From Anoplopoma fimbria (Eukaryota; Chordata; Actinopteri; Perciformes; Anoplopomatidae), in NCBI RefSeq assembly GCF_027596085.1, contig NC_072451.1, forward strand, positions 2,014,377 to 2,078,376: a DNA stretch of 64,000 nucleotides. The letters run 5' to 3'. The position numbers and the translations under genes were made by a program. Shown one piece after another: positions 40,229-53,464 of this stretch. The first letter of the stretch is position 1. Every line of letters begins with the position of its first letter. Below the pieces are notes generated by a model. That model saw only the letters and a program-made list of their open reading frames with translations, ran no database searches and had not been told where the DNA came from.

Positions 40229-40279
<51 letters not shown>
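40229..40279 (+). repeat. (CT)n dinucleotide array
   Basis: About 25 perfect CT units followed by a pyrimidine-rich tail to about 40440; the long plus frames across it are Ser/Leu runs. Confidence 0.95.
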
Positions 40280-40280
<1 letters not shown>

Positions 40281-41099
40281 GTGGACTCTATCGCTGCAGT
40301 CTGTCCATCCTCATCTCCCTCTCCTTCTCTCACTCATGTCACGTCCATATTCCTCTTATCTCCTCCCTTTCTACATTATCTGTGTGTGCTCTTTTTATTC
40401 CCCGTCCTCCCTCTCTCTACCCACTCCTTTCGTATTTACCTCAGCCGCTGTCCATTCATCCTGAATCACTGCCTAAGTGCAGCGTAGAAAGGACGACAGC
40501 AAAAATAAATAAAAAGACTAAATCAAGAGCGTGCGAAAAAACAAGTGGCGTCACGCTGCCTCCCCAGATGATATCAGCTTTTATCTGTGAAAAGGAAGCA
40601 TTAAACCCCCCCCCACTCCCTTTTCTCTGTGAAACTTCTGTTTCTATTATAAGACTTGAATTCTCACAATGAGCAAAAGGTAATCACCTATCACATTCCC
40701 TGCTTGCATTCTTCGCCCCCAGTGTATTTTAAGCAGCACTGCCTGCCGCTGACTCCCCTTCTCATTTCCACTTTTCCATTACCTTGTTGATGTGACTGTT
40801 AAACCGAATCTGTCAAACTGCTTTGGAAGATGTACAATTTCCAGAAAAAAAAACCTAAAAAACAACAAGCAACAGCGTTGAGGGGAAATTATTGTTTAAT
40901 AAGTCATTTATTATTTCTTCCAAAAAAAGGCTCAATAGAATACTTTGTGCTGCCAAACATTCTCTTGTTTTCTTTCACAGCTGCTGATATGCTCATTTAT
41001 GTAGACTGTGCTGTTTGGCATCAGATGTTTAACAATTTAATCAAACATGCAGGATTTTCAACCAAGAGACCAGTGATGGAGAGGGAAGTGCAGTGATGT
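40280..41099. other. Pyrimidine-rich tract, then no recognised feature
   Basis: 40280-40460 is strongly C/T-rich on plus. After that DNA is unique-looking and AT-rich. No exon or repeat family supported. Confidence 0.35.
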
Positions 41100-41278
41100 T
41101 TGTGACGCGTTTCTGTACTTCCGTTGTTAACATTGACTTTGTTTATGTACATTTTTTTTCCTTAACCTAACTGATTTTAATTCAAAATGTTAACCGGTTG
41201 TTTACTGTGACCGTATTGCCACCATAGTTATGAAAGTGAAGCCGAACGTCCTGACAAAGCGTCAGTATGTGACAAGTT
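41100..41278 (+). repeat. Probable dispersed fish repeat, family P-like
   Basis: 'tgacgcgtttctgtacttcc', 'gttgttaacattgactttgt', 'ccttaacctaactgatttta' and 'gacaaagcgtcagtatgtga' are phrases I associate with the 'aacctaacc' group of teleost repeats. There is no close partner in this window, so the family link is tentative. Confidence 0.4.
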
Positions 41279-41424
41279 AGGAATGAAAACGTGGTTTATT
41301 TCCAAGGTGGTAGGAAGTTTTGTATTCCAGAGACAATTGCTTGGATTTGAAAATAAAAAAAACTAACAGCAGGTTGATCTTTGGTTGAAATGAAAACCTG
41401 CAGACTATCTTTGGGCATGTTGAA

Positions 41425-41575
41425 TGGACATGTTTGTGAATGCTGTGTGTGAATGGGTGTGAATGCATAGATAGTCCCGATGGACAGGTGGCACCTTGCA
41501 AAGGAGCCCCTTCCATCAGTGTATGAATGGGTGTGAAAATGAAAAACGCTATACAAGTACAAGTCCATTTGCCAT
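41425..41575 (+). repeat. Retroposon 3' tail ('gcgctatacaagtacaagtccattt' type)
   Basis: 'ggcaccttgcaaaggagccc', 'ttccatcagtgtatgaatgg' and 'aacgctatacaagtacaagt' match the 3' part of a common fish retroposon. Plus orientation; the 5' part is absent or decayed. Confidence 0.65.
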
Positions 41576-41799
41576 ATCTTGGCTCCACATGGAACATAGT
41601 GGATCCACTGGTGGATCAAGCAAAGTTGACAAATCCAGGCACTAGTCAGCACAGGAGCGTGATCTAATTCCTTTTTTTTTTAACCATATTAATGTTGACA
41701 ATACAATAATGTACAACAGGCATTCCCTGATCCAATCAGTATCACTGTCTCCTTCTTTCTCCCCCCCTCACCCCTCCCGCACCTGATGAAGCTGTTGCT
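41576..41799. other. No recognised feature
   Basis: Spacer with poly-T at about 41671-41680. Confidence 0.3.
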
Positions 41800-42081
41800 G
41801 CTCGTCCTAATGGCCCCCAAGCCTTCGGAGGATGTTTCACGGATGAGCTCATGCGGCTCTCGATAGCGAAGGAGCGTCTTTGGGCTGTTGCTGCATGCCA
41901 CCAAAGAATACATCAAACAAGGGATGCACACAACGCAGTCAACGATAAACTGGGGCCAATTATTATCTTTGTTTGTCCGCCCCCCCGGGGGGCCCCCGTT
42001 GGGCCGGCTCGACCCGGGCGCGCTGATGGGGCGAAGGGGTGGAAGTGGGTGTATGGCGATGTGTACGTGTCGGGTGGAGGA

Positions 42082-42096
42082 GGGGGGGGGGGGGGG
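42082..42096 (+). repeat. Poly-G run of 15
   Basis: Uninterrupted G run inside the CpG-rich block, followed by a short TG run. Confidence 0.9.
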
Positions 42097-42298
42097 TGTG
42101 TGTGTGGAGTGCACAGAGCGGCGAATCAAACGCCCCTGGGGAAAAGAAGATCAGCCGCCCGGCGCTCCAGTCGCCATAAAAACATCATGAAGCGAGGTCC
42201 CTGCTGGCTCCGCTCCTTTTTTTTTTTTCTTCTTCTATTTCCATAAGAACTAGCTGGCTATTAACTATTAAGAGGCCGATTCCCCCCCCGAGACGACT

Positions 42299-42312
42299 GT
42301 TGCCATAGAAAC
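42299..42312. promoter_or_regulatory. RFX X-box-like motif
   Basis: GTTGCCATAGAAAC is close to the X-box consensus (left half-site perfect, right half-site AGAAAC). It lies in the CpG-rich block, directly before 'cagcaataaagg'. Confidence 0.35.
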
Positions 42313-42620
42313 CAGCAATAAAGGAGTCTGGGAGAATGAGTCCTCTGGGGGGGGAGTGCAAGCGAGGTTGCGCTCAAGGTCATGTTTGCTCTGACCCCCG
42401 CGGCCTTGTTACAATATATACGACCCATTTACGTCTCCATCCACTGTTGCGGGCTGACCTTGGTGTTTACGAGGCCGCCGCGGCAGAAAAGGCCATCATA
42501 CAATCGGCCTGATTCATGTGACACGTCGGCTAAACAACGGGGCTGTTACCCCCCGACACCCACCGCCTCGCTAGCTCGTAGCGGCCGCTATATATCTGCT
42601 CGCTAAGATATATTAGCACT

Positions 42621-44205
42621 GAGCTCAAGGCGTTATTTTGACAGGTAGATTTAGTTACCTGTTAGGATCGATACCAGCTCCTGTTCCAGTTAACGGACGC
42701 AGGCGCCTCGTATATGTTGGTGACATTTTCCAGAATGACATTATAGATTTTGTGGAGCTCAAGCGCCATTGTGAGAGATTTTCATATCAAAAGGCTATTA
42801 AATGAATGGGGAAATAGTATAAATCATCACCCAGTGTTTATCTGTGACCCTTTCTTTTTGATGCCTAAATCCAATCTTTTCCTTTTGCATGGTTGCCTCA
42901 GTGATAGCAGGGACGTTTTTGTTTGGTATAAACCACTTCCTGTGACCTGCAGAGAGCTTGGCTGTGCACCAAGGAAGCCGTGGATGAAAGGGCCCACTTA
43001 CGCCAGATGTTCAAAAACAGTAAACATCAGCGTTGCCTTTTGTTATGGCAGATTGTCGGAGGTTCAGCTCCTGCTTCCTCGAACGCCTGTGGAGGTTTCC
43101 GTGGATGCTAGTTACCTCAGCCTCGGGCAGGGTGACAGCTCATCAAGATGACTGACAAGTGTGTAAAAAGTGTGGGACGAGCGATGTACGCTGCTCATGT
43201 GAAGCCGGAAAAAAGTTGGATTTTCTGGTTTTAAGAGTGAGAGAGAGATTACATACTGCTGAAGGGAAGTGACTTTACTGCATTGGTTATTTTTGTCTAA
43301 ATTAAATGCGTCTCATGTTGCGTTGAATGATCAACCTTTGCGTCTGTGAAGAGTAGGCGTCACTAAGCAAATGTACATTCTCCCACTCATCAAAAATGTT
43401 CTTTCGGGAGAAGGTCTTTTTCTTTTTTTAGCACAACTGAAGGTGCATCTCACTGTTCAGATTGCTGTTGATGTAGAAAGTTGGAGAGAGTTCTTTTGAG
43501 GGAATAAATCTCAGAAAACTAAGTGATGTTTGCAGAGTGGTTCAGGATTTTGTCTTGAGAAGCTTCAGTTAAAAACAAGAAGAGCTAGTGTTTTTTTAGA
43601 AGACTCCAAATGTACCAACAGCAGTTAGATTTTAATTTGCTCTATTTCTGTGACTTTAATTCATTGCATTAGAACGGCTTTCTATTCTCGCTGCTGGTCT
43701 GACATTGTCTGAGAATTCATTTTATAGTTGCCTTTAATGTGCTGTTTTATATTGTTTTAAGGCTCTTTAAGCTTCTTTTATTTATGAAGTTTCATCCAAT
43801 CAACATTTTTCTCACTCTTAATACAGCCTGTATTTTTTGCATCTCAATGAGACTTTCTTCATAAGAATAAGACCCAAACACAACTAGTAATCTTCTCTGT
43901 TGCCGAGCGCTCTCTTTGCTGCGATGTTCCTTCAGACATCACCTGTCAATCGAGCCGTGTGGGCGGTGCTTTGACATCGACACACTTTGTCAGACGAGAT
44001 GCAGCACGATTAACATCAACGTCGCCGGAGACTGAAGGTTTACAAAAAGTTTCTCATCATCTTTTCAAGAATAACGACCCATATGAGAACAGCGTTACCT
44101 GTCACGGCCCCTTCAGAAACATAGTCACAAATGACTTGTGTAAAAATGATTCATATGTTTTCCACCATTATTTTGTCACCAGCAGCTGTGTCAGTTCGAC
44201 TTCCT
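42621..44205. other. No recognised gene
   Basis: A 133-codon plus frame at 42750-43151 has no recognisable domain, and its length is within what chance gives in 64 kb. The remainder is AT-rich. Confidence 0.35.
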
Positions 44206-44220
44206 GTTGCTAGTAGCAAC
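44206..44220. promoter_or_regulatory. GTTGC/GCAAC palindrome (weak RFX-like)
   Basis: GTTGCTAGTAGCAAC is a perfect palindrome around its centre base. Half-site order is as in X-boxes, but the inner bases are T and A rather than C and G. Confidence 0.25.
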
Positions 44221-44765
44221 CAGCACTTTAACTGTCGCTCTTACATCGACCATCCGTCAGATCTGACAGGCATCTTATACCTTACCTTTTTGGAAGTTTA
44301 TCTGTAGTTACACTCTTTAGTTATAACTGTTTTGATATTTTTCATTTGTTAATTAGTTGGTTATTTTTCTGTGATCAGTTTACTGCTAACTACAATCAGC
44401 AATCATACAAATGTTGGTTGTTTAAGGTTTCAATCCCCTCTAGCTCTATTGATATAATTACAACATATCCCTGTATAAAGGTGTATATTACTTTTACTAA
44501 ACGATCCTCAAGTATGGCATTAACGGACAGGATATATATAGGTTTATTTATTTATTTATTAATAACTCCATGGTATCCCAATCAGCAAAATAATGTGCAC
44601 TAGGTCTACTTATTAAATATTATCGACACCAAAGATCACTTTTCTTTTTTCTCAGATTTAAATGATAAATCTGTAAATGTATTTTATACGGTCTTTTAAT
44701 TGTGTACTTTTATTTTTATGTTTTTCATTTCTTGATATTTTGTATTTGTATTGACCTGCTGCCTA
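44221..44765. other. No recognised feature; AT-rich
   Basis: AT-rich DNA with a TTTA repeat patch near 44543-44560. Confidence 0.35.
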
Positions 44766-44846
44766 TGGAAAGCACTTTGAGCTCCAAGCTTGAAAAGTGC
44801 TTTACAAATGCAATTATGATATTATTATTATAATATTTTTATTATA
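44766..44846 (+). repeat. L2-like LINE or SINE 3' tail with (ATT)n
   Basis: 'ggaaagcactttgagctcca' and 'gcttgaaaagtgctttacaa' followed by an ATT-rich tail match the 3' ends of L2-type LINEs and their SINE partners in fish ('aaagcactttgag...tgaaaagtgctatataaat'). No body is preserved. Confidence 0.65.
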
Positions 44847-45745
44847 CAAGATAGAAGTCACATATTTAACTCTCTAGATAACACAAGGCTGTATCATTGT
44901 GATTCTTTATGTGCTCGTTGAAGGCCAGAGTTTCATACTTAAGACCAGTTTCGTCTCCGTTGGCGGTGAATGACCAACTAAGTCACATCAGTTCCTGTGA
45001 GAATATATTGAAGTAGTAAAAATCACAGATAAACAAATGCAGGCAGTTTCATTAAACACTCCGCAGTAATTTGACGACACGTTATGATTCACGTAAACAA
45101 TTTGAATATGCTCATAAAAATGGGGCAAACAGTATTCCCTTCCAATATGAGATTCTCTTCATATTGGAGGAATATTTCTGTCACTGATGTGGAAAAGTGT
45201 ACTTTACTGCGCTGTGTTTGGTGATAAAACTGCTGGAGAGAAGAAAAAATAAATGCAAATGGCTCCCTGAATGTTTGGGGTAAAGTAGTCTTCATTCAAT
45301 GTTTTCTTGACAGCTTTTAGAAGCTCTTTCCTCAGTAGCTTGATGCATAAATTCTCTCTTCTTCCATCCGTATATGACTCTGTCTTTGAACACAAACACA
45401 CACATCCTCCCACTCGCCACCACACACACTCTCCTGACTCAACTTCCTCCAGTGACATACTTTATTTTGCTTTATTTCAAGAAGATTTTCTTAGATCCAG
45501 TGCTTTATTTTGTTTATTGTTTCCTTTAATTGGATACCTCATTTTTTTCTTTGTCTACAGTTTTCATCCTTATATCTTATTCGTATAAAAACAACAGCGA
45601 AATAAAGTAATATCAAAGATGCATCCTCAGTCGATTCAAGGCAATTAATCCCCAACCCTTGACCCTACACTTCACTTTCCCAGCATTCCCCCCTGAGGTT
45701 GCACGGGTCCCAGCTGCACGGGAGCACGCCTGAGTGCATCCCGCC
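44847..45745. other. No recognised feature
   Basis: Mostly AT-rich; CA-rich words at 45392-45430. No exon. Confidence 0.35.
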
Positions 45746-45759
45746 GTTGCCGTAGCAAC
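45746..45759. promoter_or_regulatory. RFX X-box-like motif
   Basis: GTTGCCGTAGCAAC is a near-perfect two-half-site match to the X-box pattern, embedded in CpG-containing unique DNA ('ccgccgttgccgtagcaacc'). Confidence 0.45.
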
Positions 45760-45840
45760 CTCATAAGCCACAGTCGTCCCTGGGTGCCGAGCATGAGGAT
45801 ATATGTTGTGTTTACACAGAGAAAAGAGCATTGTGGTGAT

Positions 45841-45902
45841 TAAAAAAAAAAAAAAAAAGAAGCATGGAGAACACACACACACACACTCATAGACACACAC
45901 GG
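45841..45902. repeat. Poly-A and short (CA)n
   Basis: A run of 17 at about 45842-45858, then CA-rich sequence at 45870-45902. Confidence 0.8.
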
Positions 45903-45949
45903 GACAGGCAGCACGGAAAAAATGACAACGCTTCATTTGGAAATTCAAA

Positions 45950-46190
45950 AAGCTGCATTCGGAGCCGGGAGATGTCGAGCCCGGGTGTCATTTTGTATGA
46001 ATAATTCCTTTTATTTGATTATGCACTTTCAAAAGTTGGCTCTTTTGATCAAAAACGGTGTCAGGCGGCTCACAGGTGCGGCTGCGTCCTTGTAGGCGCC
46101 GTATTTCACGGGACGCTGTTATTTGAAGAGTTGTGTTCCAAAACGCTTTAAATTCACTTTGGGGGAAACAAACATAAAAGTTCATCATTC
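45950..46190. promoter_or_regulatory. Candidate conserved non-coding block with TCF/LEF-like palindrome
   Basis: Repeat-free. TTTTGATCAAAA at 46043-46054 joins two inverted TCF/LEF-like cores (TTGATC/GATCAA). Nearby are 'tgtatgaataattcctttta', 'tttgattatgcac', 'cacaggtgcggc' (E-box CAGGTG) and 'cgccgtatttcacggg'. Texture is enhancer-like; composition evidence only. Confidence 0.35.
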
Positions 46191-46918
46191 GGTATTTTTA
46201 AAACACAGAAATCTGGTTTGTAAAAGTAGAAAAACAGCCCGGGTCATAAGCATCTAGTTCGTTTTAATGTAAGCCTTTATGTGCTTCTAGTCATTAAATT
46301 TCAATGGTCCTCATGCAAGAACATTTTCAGATTCTTATCTCAACTTTCTCTTACTTTATGTTGTTTAATGAGCTTGTATGAATGAAAGTCAGATTCAGCA
46401 AATGCTCCTAAAGTCAGATAACTATGTAAATGACCATCTTAAACATGATGAATGCAACCTGTGTGTAAATGAGCCTAATTAATGCCCTAATAATACCATA
46501 TTAGGGTGTGTGTTCTGCCCGATATCTTGTATACTGAAGTCCTGCTTCTTGAGATCAATAAACAAAAGTTTACATATAGTTTACATATTTTAAGCAGAAT
46601 TAAGGGAGCTTCTTAAACCAAAGGGGAAAGATAACGAGTGCTGTTAACGTCGTGTCACCTGAGGGTCGTAATGGCACCGAAATCTAGAAGGAATGATTCA
46701 GTATGAAAAATGTTCCTCCACAGTAAGGTGATCAAAGACTGCAACGGGGAAGGGGTTTGCAGTTTGAGATGTCCATATTAATAATGTATTGTTAAACAGT
46801 AGCATCAATAGCTAATTTAAATTAATGGTGATGACAGTGACAGGACAATATCAACGCAATTATAAGGTGCAGTTTTTTATAGGCTTTTCAAAATCAGAAT
46901 TGCTTCAAATCATAGAAA
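46191..46918. other. No recognised feature
   Basis: AT-rich unique-looking DNA. Confidence 0.35.
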
Positions 46919-47230
46919 TATCAGAATCAGAATCAGATTTATTTGCCAAGTATGCGTACGCATACAAGGAATTTGACTTCGGTTTTTCCGTCGCTCTCAG
47001 CGTACAAACATAGAAATAGAGAAATAAAAAACAGAAAACAAGGACAGCAAAGTAGGATAAGGGAGGCATAAACATTGAACTTATATATACAAGTATTAAT
47101 ATAAATATATATATACAAAAGTACGTATATGAACATAAAATCACAACAACAATGAAATGGAATTAAAAGAGCAGAACGGAGGTGCTATTGCAATATGACT
47201 AATATACAGAAATATGATGAAATGTAGAAG
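46919..47230 (-). repeat. Retroposon end with (TTCTGA)n tail, inverted
   Basis: 'cagaatcagaatcagattta', 'tttgccaagtatgcgtacgc' and 'atacaaggaatttgacttcg' match the reverse of a common fish retroposon whose 3' end is (TTCTGA)n. The following A-rich 'agaaatagagaaataaaaaac' and 'ttatatatacaag' stretch is also typical. The right edge is uncertain. Confidence 0.7.
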
Positions 47231-47799
47231 AATATAGAAAGAAAGAAACAGTTCATTAGTGGAAAAACTACTGACAGACTTGGATAACAGCAGAATAACT
47301 GAACATGACTCCTACGACAGGGGTGGACACTCATATTTTGTGTTTGTACCTTTTATAATACGGTTCGTTAATGAGGCACATTCTAACTAAATCAATCATA
47401 GGAGCAATTTAAGAGTCATGTGGTCCTACGAGTTAGGCCCAATGAGAAACAGGCTTCACTAGAGGTGTGCTGGTTCAAATCTTACGGCAAACAAGTGAAA
47501 GACATTGTCCTCACGAGCTGTCAAAAGTGGCTTTGAGAAAGACATGAAAGGAGCTGCTCATTGCTCAACAGCAGGAGACTCCGGTCACTGCAGGAATGTG
47601 AGGCTTTACTGGAGGAAACAAAGAGCATCTTTTTGCAACTTTTTCTCCATCAAAAGTGCAATTTTGACTCATTTTATGTCAATGAACAGCCATTATTCTT
47701 GGATTTTTTTTTTTTAAATTATTATCCACTCATCCCCCCCGCCCCCATCAGAGTCTCTGTATTCCTATCAACACAAACTGAAGAAAGAAAGTGAACACG
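47231..47799. other. No recognised feature
   Basis: Unique-looking, with poly-T (47705-47714) and C-rich words (47734-47745). Confidence 0.35.
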
Positions 47800-48135
47800 C
47801 TGCAATTATCCGACAATGAACATGTTGATGATAAGCTACTTAGCAATCAGGGCCTCTTAATAAGTATTTATTGGAAGCTAATAGGCTTCAGGCTCATGAC
47901 CATGCAACCATTAGCAGGTAATTGCTAATTAATTAGCTTCGCACACTCATACAATTAGAGAAATATGAGGCCATTAAGGAGAAAACCCGATCGGTCGTTA
48001 GTGTCAAGTATGCAAATAAATGTTTACTCATTAGGGTGGAATCCATCAAAGGAAAATTATGGGGTAGTGTCAGGAGTTTTTGTTCAACTTGGAAGCTTGA
48101 ATACAAGATTTCATTGCTTTCAAGCCAAAAGAAAA
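47800..48135. promoter_or_regulatory. Best candidate enhancer / conserved non-coding element
   Basis: Repeat-free and rich in developmental factor words: GCTAATTAATTAGC palindrome at 47924-47937 (homeodomain), 'ccattagcaggtaattg', 'tatgcaaataaatg' (POU octamer ATGCAAAT, about 48009-48022), 'tcttaataagtatttattgg', 'gaggccattaaggag' and 'gaacatgttgatgataag'. The high density of TAAT cores without low complexity is characteristic of deeply conserved vertebrate elements. Target gene unknown; proof would need alignment. Confidence 0.4.
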
Positions 48136-48139
48136 GAAA

Positions 48140-48162
48140 ACAAATAAATAAATAAATAAAAA
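48140..48162. repeat. (AAAT)n short array
   Basis: About five AAAT units at the edge of the preceding block. Confidence 0.85.
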
Positions 48163-51001
<2,839 letters not shown>

Positions 51002-51010
51002 TGTGTGTGT

Positions 51011-51049
<39 letters not shown>

Positions 51050-51052
51050 GTG
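51002..51052 (+). repeat. (TG)n dinucleotide array with one CT interruption
   Basis: TG run with TCTG at about 51014; about 50 bases. Confidence 0.95.
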
Positions 51053-51554
51053 TTGGCTCGGGTCGAGTGTGTTCTTTTGTGGTCTTTTTTTTGTGGTGGT
51101 GGGGGTTTTCTTGGAAGAAGGAAATGGCAGATAGAGAACGAGAAATGTAATAAACTGCCTTGGAAAGGTTGTTTCTCACGAGTGGTGATTGCATTACAGC
51201 AAAATAAAGTGAGAGCTTTGGAAAATAGAGGAAGATAGAGATGAAGGACAATAAGAGAGAGAGAGAGATGTAAAAAGTCACAGAGACACAGATTAAAGGT
51301 GCAATAGAGAAACGTGAATATAAACAAGAAGATATTAGAGTCAATACTGTAAATTAAAGTAATAAAATTAATTATTGAGACATAAATAATTTCTAGTCTC
51401 ACAATATAGTGGGGTAATAATTCGGTTTACAGCCAGAGCATTTATTTGTGCTGCTTTAATCGGTTTCTCTTTGCTCATCAAAAAGAAATGAAATTATGTT
51501 GGCTTGTTTATGGCTAGCATAAGAGTAAACAGTTACCAATCTACTAGGGCGGGG
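51053..51554. other. No recognised feature; short (GA)n at 51255-51270
   Basis: GA x 7-8 at 51255-51270. Otherwise AT-rich. Confidence 0.35.
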
Positions 51555-51555
51555 T

Positions 51556-52127
51556 TTTTAAAGTGGCCCTATTATGCTATTGCACTTTTCCCCTCTCCTT
51601 TAGTGTGTTATATATATTTCTGTACATGTAAAAGGTCCGTAGAGTGTAAAACCTGAAGTCCACGCCTAAAAGGAGTTACCCTCCCCCTCAGAAGCTCCTG
51701 AGCTCCTGAAACGGCTCCATTGAATTCTCTCCTTCACTTCTGTAACTTTATGAGGTCACAATGTTACTTTATGAGGTCACAATTTAACTTTATGAGGTCA
51801 CAATGTTACGGAAGTGAAGTAAAACTCCTTCCGGCTAGTTTGGCCTTCAAACAACAAAAGAGACAGACGGAGCTGAAGCTCTGGAGGAAGAGTTTTTTGA
51901 AATGTGAAACATTGACCAATCAAAACAGAGCGGGCTAGCTGACCAATCAGAGCAGACTTTGCTTTCTGGAGGGAGGAGCTACAGAGAGAGGGTGAGAAGA
52001 GATGCTGCAGGACAGTCAGGATGAGAAAAACAAGGAGGATCATGAGCATTAACGCATGAAAACATGTTGTAACTGTAACTTGAGATAAAAATATGCACCC
52101 GGAAAATAGCATAATAGGGCCTGTTTA
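51556..52127. mobile_element. Non-autonomous inverted-repeat DNA transposon (MITE-like)
   Basis: About 560 bases bounded by inverted repeats. The left end GGCCCTATTATGCTATT is at 51565-51581, and its exact reverse complement AATAGCATAATAGGGCC is at 52105-52121. Over 26 bases including the flanking TTTAAA, 24 match. TTTAAA (or TTAA) lies at both outer edges and may be the target duplication, which would suit a piggyBac-like element, but an AT-rich hAT target is not excluded. No transposase frame. Inside is a nested repeat (separate entry). The middle has 'gaccaatcaaaacagagcgg' and 'gaccaatcagagcagacttt' and 'gagggaggagctacagagag', phrases seen in fish copies of this type. Confidence 0.8.
51731..51818. 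repeat. Nested 3 x 21-bp tandem repeat flanked by an inverted repeat
   Basis: Three 21-base units of ACTTTATGAGGTCACAATGTT at 51745-51765, 51766-51786 (ends TTTA) and 51787-51807. They sit between 'cttcacttctgtaac' and its inverted partner 'gttacggaagtgaag'. Each unit carries an AGGTCA half-site, the nuclear-receptor core. Confidence 0.85.
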
Positions 52128-53002
52128 AAATTTCTGATGCCCAATACCAGTAACCATAAAGTAACAACGATGGCATTAGAGTACTTCATTTGATACCCAG
52201 CGTGTAATTGGAAGCTTATCGCTGCTGATCTGCACAGTTATACAACAGTTACTGCTCATAGTGACCGACATCACTCTGGGATGCGGAAACATAGCGCCCA
52301 CCCTCCGGTTACCCCTAAAACTAAAGGCTGTTAGCTCTATCAGCACTGTTAGCATTGTTAGCGCTTCATTAGTGCAGCTTTAGAAAATACACTATTTATT
52401 CCTACAACGTCACTAGCTCGGAAACACACAGCTGAATAATCAACCTAAAAAAACCACTCTGCCCTAACTGTAAAGATTTGTATTATTTAATAACTGCACA
52501 CAAAATACAAGACTGTGCCTTTCATCATTGATGTTGTATTGTGCTGTGTTTGACATCAATATACAGGATGAATGGCTCTTGTAAAATATGAAAGAATCTT
52601 TAAATTTAAAGAGCTTTTTGAACTGAAGCGACATGGTAAGAGAGCACGAATATGCCCTTTCATTATCTTTTATGTATGTGTTTTATTAAGCTATTTAATC
52701 ATGAATGTTTCATCTACTGTTATAACTTTGTTGTTTCTTAAAATTCTGTCTGTTCTGCCAAAGAAATAATGAAAGAGAGACACAGAGAAATCCCGAGAGC
52801 ATTAAAAATGATTGTTTCATTACATTTTTTTTGTTTGTATTTATAAAATGTATGTAGCTTATTTATTTTTGCATGTGACATCTTAACCGTTATACTACCT
52901 TTGTCCTTAAAATGATGTATGCTGCGTGAAGGGAATGTGGAGAGACAGTGTGCGAGAGATGATGATCTCATCGGGAGTGATCTCATCGGCGTGGATCCGT
53001 TG

Positions 53003-53005
<3 letters not shown>
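52128..53005. other. No recognised gene
   Basis: 52320-52360 has 'ggctgttagctc...gttagcattgttagcgc', a phrase common in fish repeats but not assignable. Rest AT-rich. Confidence 0.35.
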
Positions 53006-53093
<88 letters not shown>

Positions 53094-53117
53094 GCATGTG
53101 TGTGTGTGTGTGTGTGT
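53006..53117 (+). repeat. (TG)n array, first of a cluster of three
   Basis: TG run with CGTGTGCA interruptions near 53089-53097. Confidence 0.97.
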
Positions 53118-53213
53118 CAGACTGGGTGACTCCTGGGGGAGTTAGCGGAGGGTTTGGAGTTAAAGGAGGGGGGTTGCCCTCACTCTTGTCTCTCCCTCTG
53201 CAGCTCTGCCCCC

Positions 53214-53214
<1 letters not shown>

Positions 53215-53274
<60 letters not shown>
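53215..53274 (-). repeat. (CA)n array, second of the cluster
   Basis: 60 bases of perfect AC. It is the only long dinucleotide array in the window with CA rather than TG on plus. Confidence 0.97.
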
Positions 53275-53278
<4 letters not shown>

Positions 53279-53367
53279 AGCTTTTGTGTTTGACTTTGAT
53301 CCGGCACTGTTGCCAACATCAAAAAGTCCTCTGTCACTGGGAGCAACGTAGCGTACTGTCAAAGAGA

Positions 53368-53370
<3 letters not shown>

Positions 53371-53464
<94 letters not shown>
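53371..53464 (+). repeat. (TG)n array, third of the cluster
   Basis: Perfect TG run of about 94 bases, separated from the CA array by 96 bases of unique DNA. Confidence 0.97.

Larger units (their letters stand above)
41800..42620. promoter_or_regulatory. CpG-rich block, candidate CpG island or regulatory element
   Basis: The most CpG-rich part of the window: 'ccgcccccccggggggcccc', 'cggctcgacccgggcgcgct', 'cagccgcccggcgctccagt', 'gaggccgccgcggcag', 'gtagcggccgct'. It contains a 15-base G run (42082-42096), an RFX-like box (42299-42312), 'ccaattattatctttgtttg' and 'ccatttacgtctcc'. No TATA box with downstream open frame or splice donor can be paired with it. It may be a distal element, a lncRNA start or a first-exon region of a gene outside the window. 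Confidence 0.4.

Noticed and set aside
40117..40487. Ser/Leu-rich frames of about 100 codons
   Set aside because: Produced by the (CT)n array and the following pyrimidine-rich tract.
42750..43151. 133-codon plus frame downstream of the CpG-rich block
   Set aside because: Tempting as a first exon, but no domain, no clear start context and length within chance expectation.
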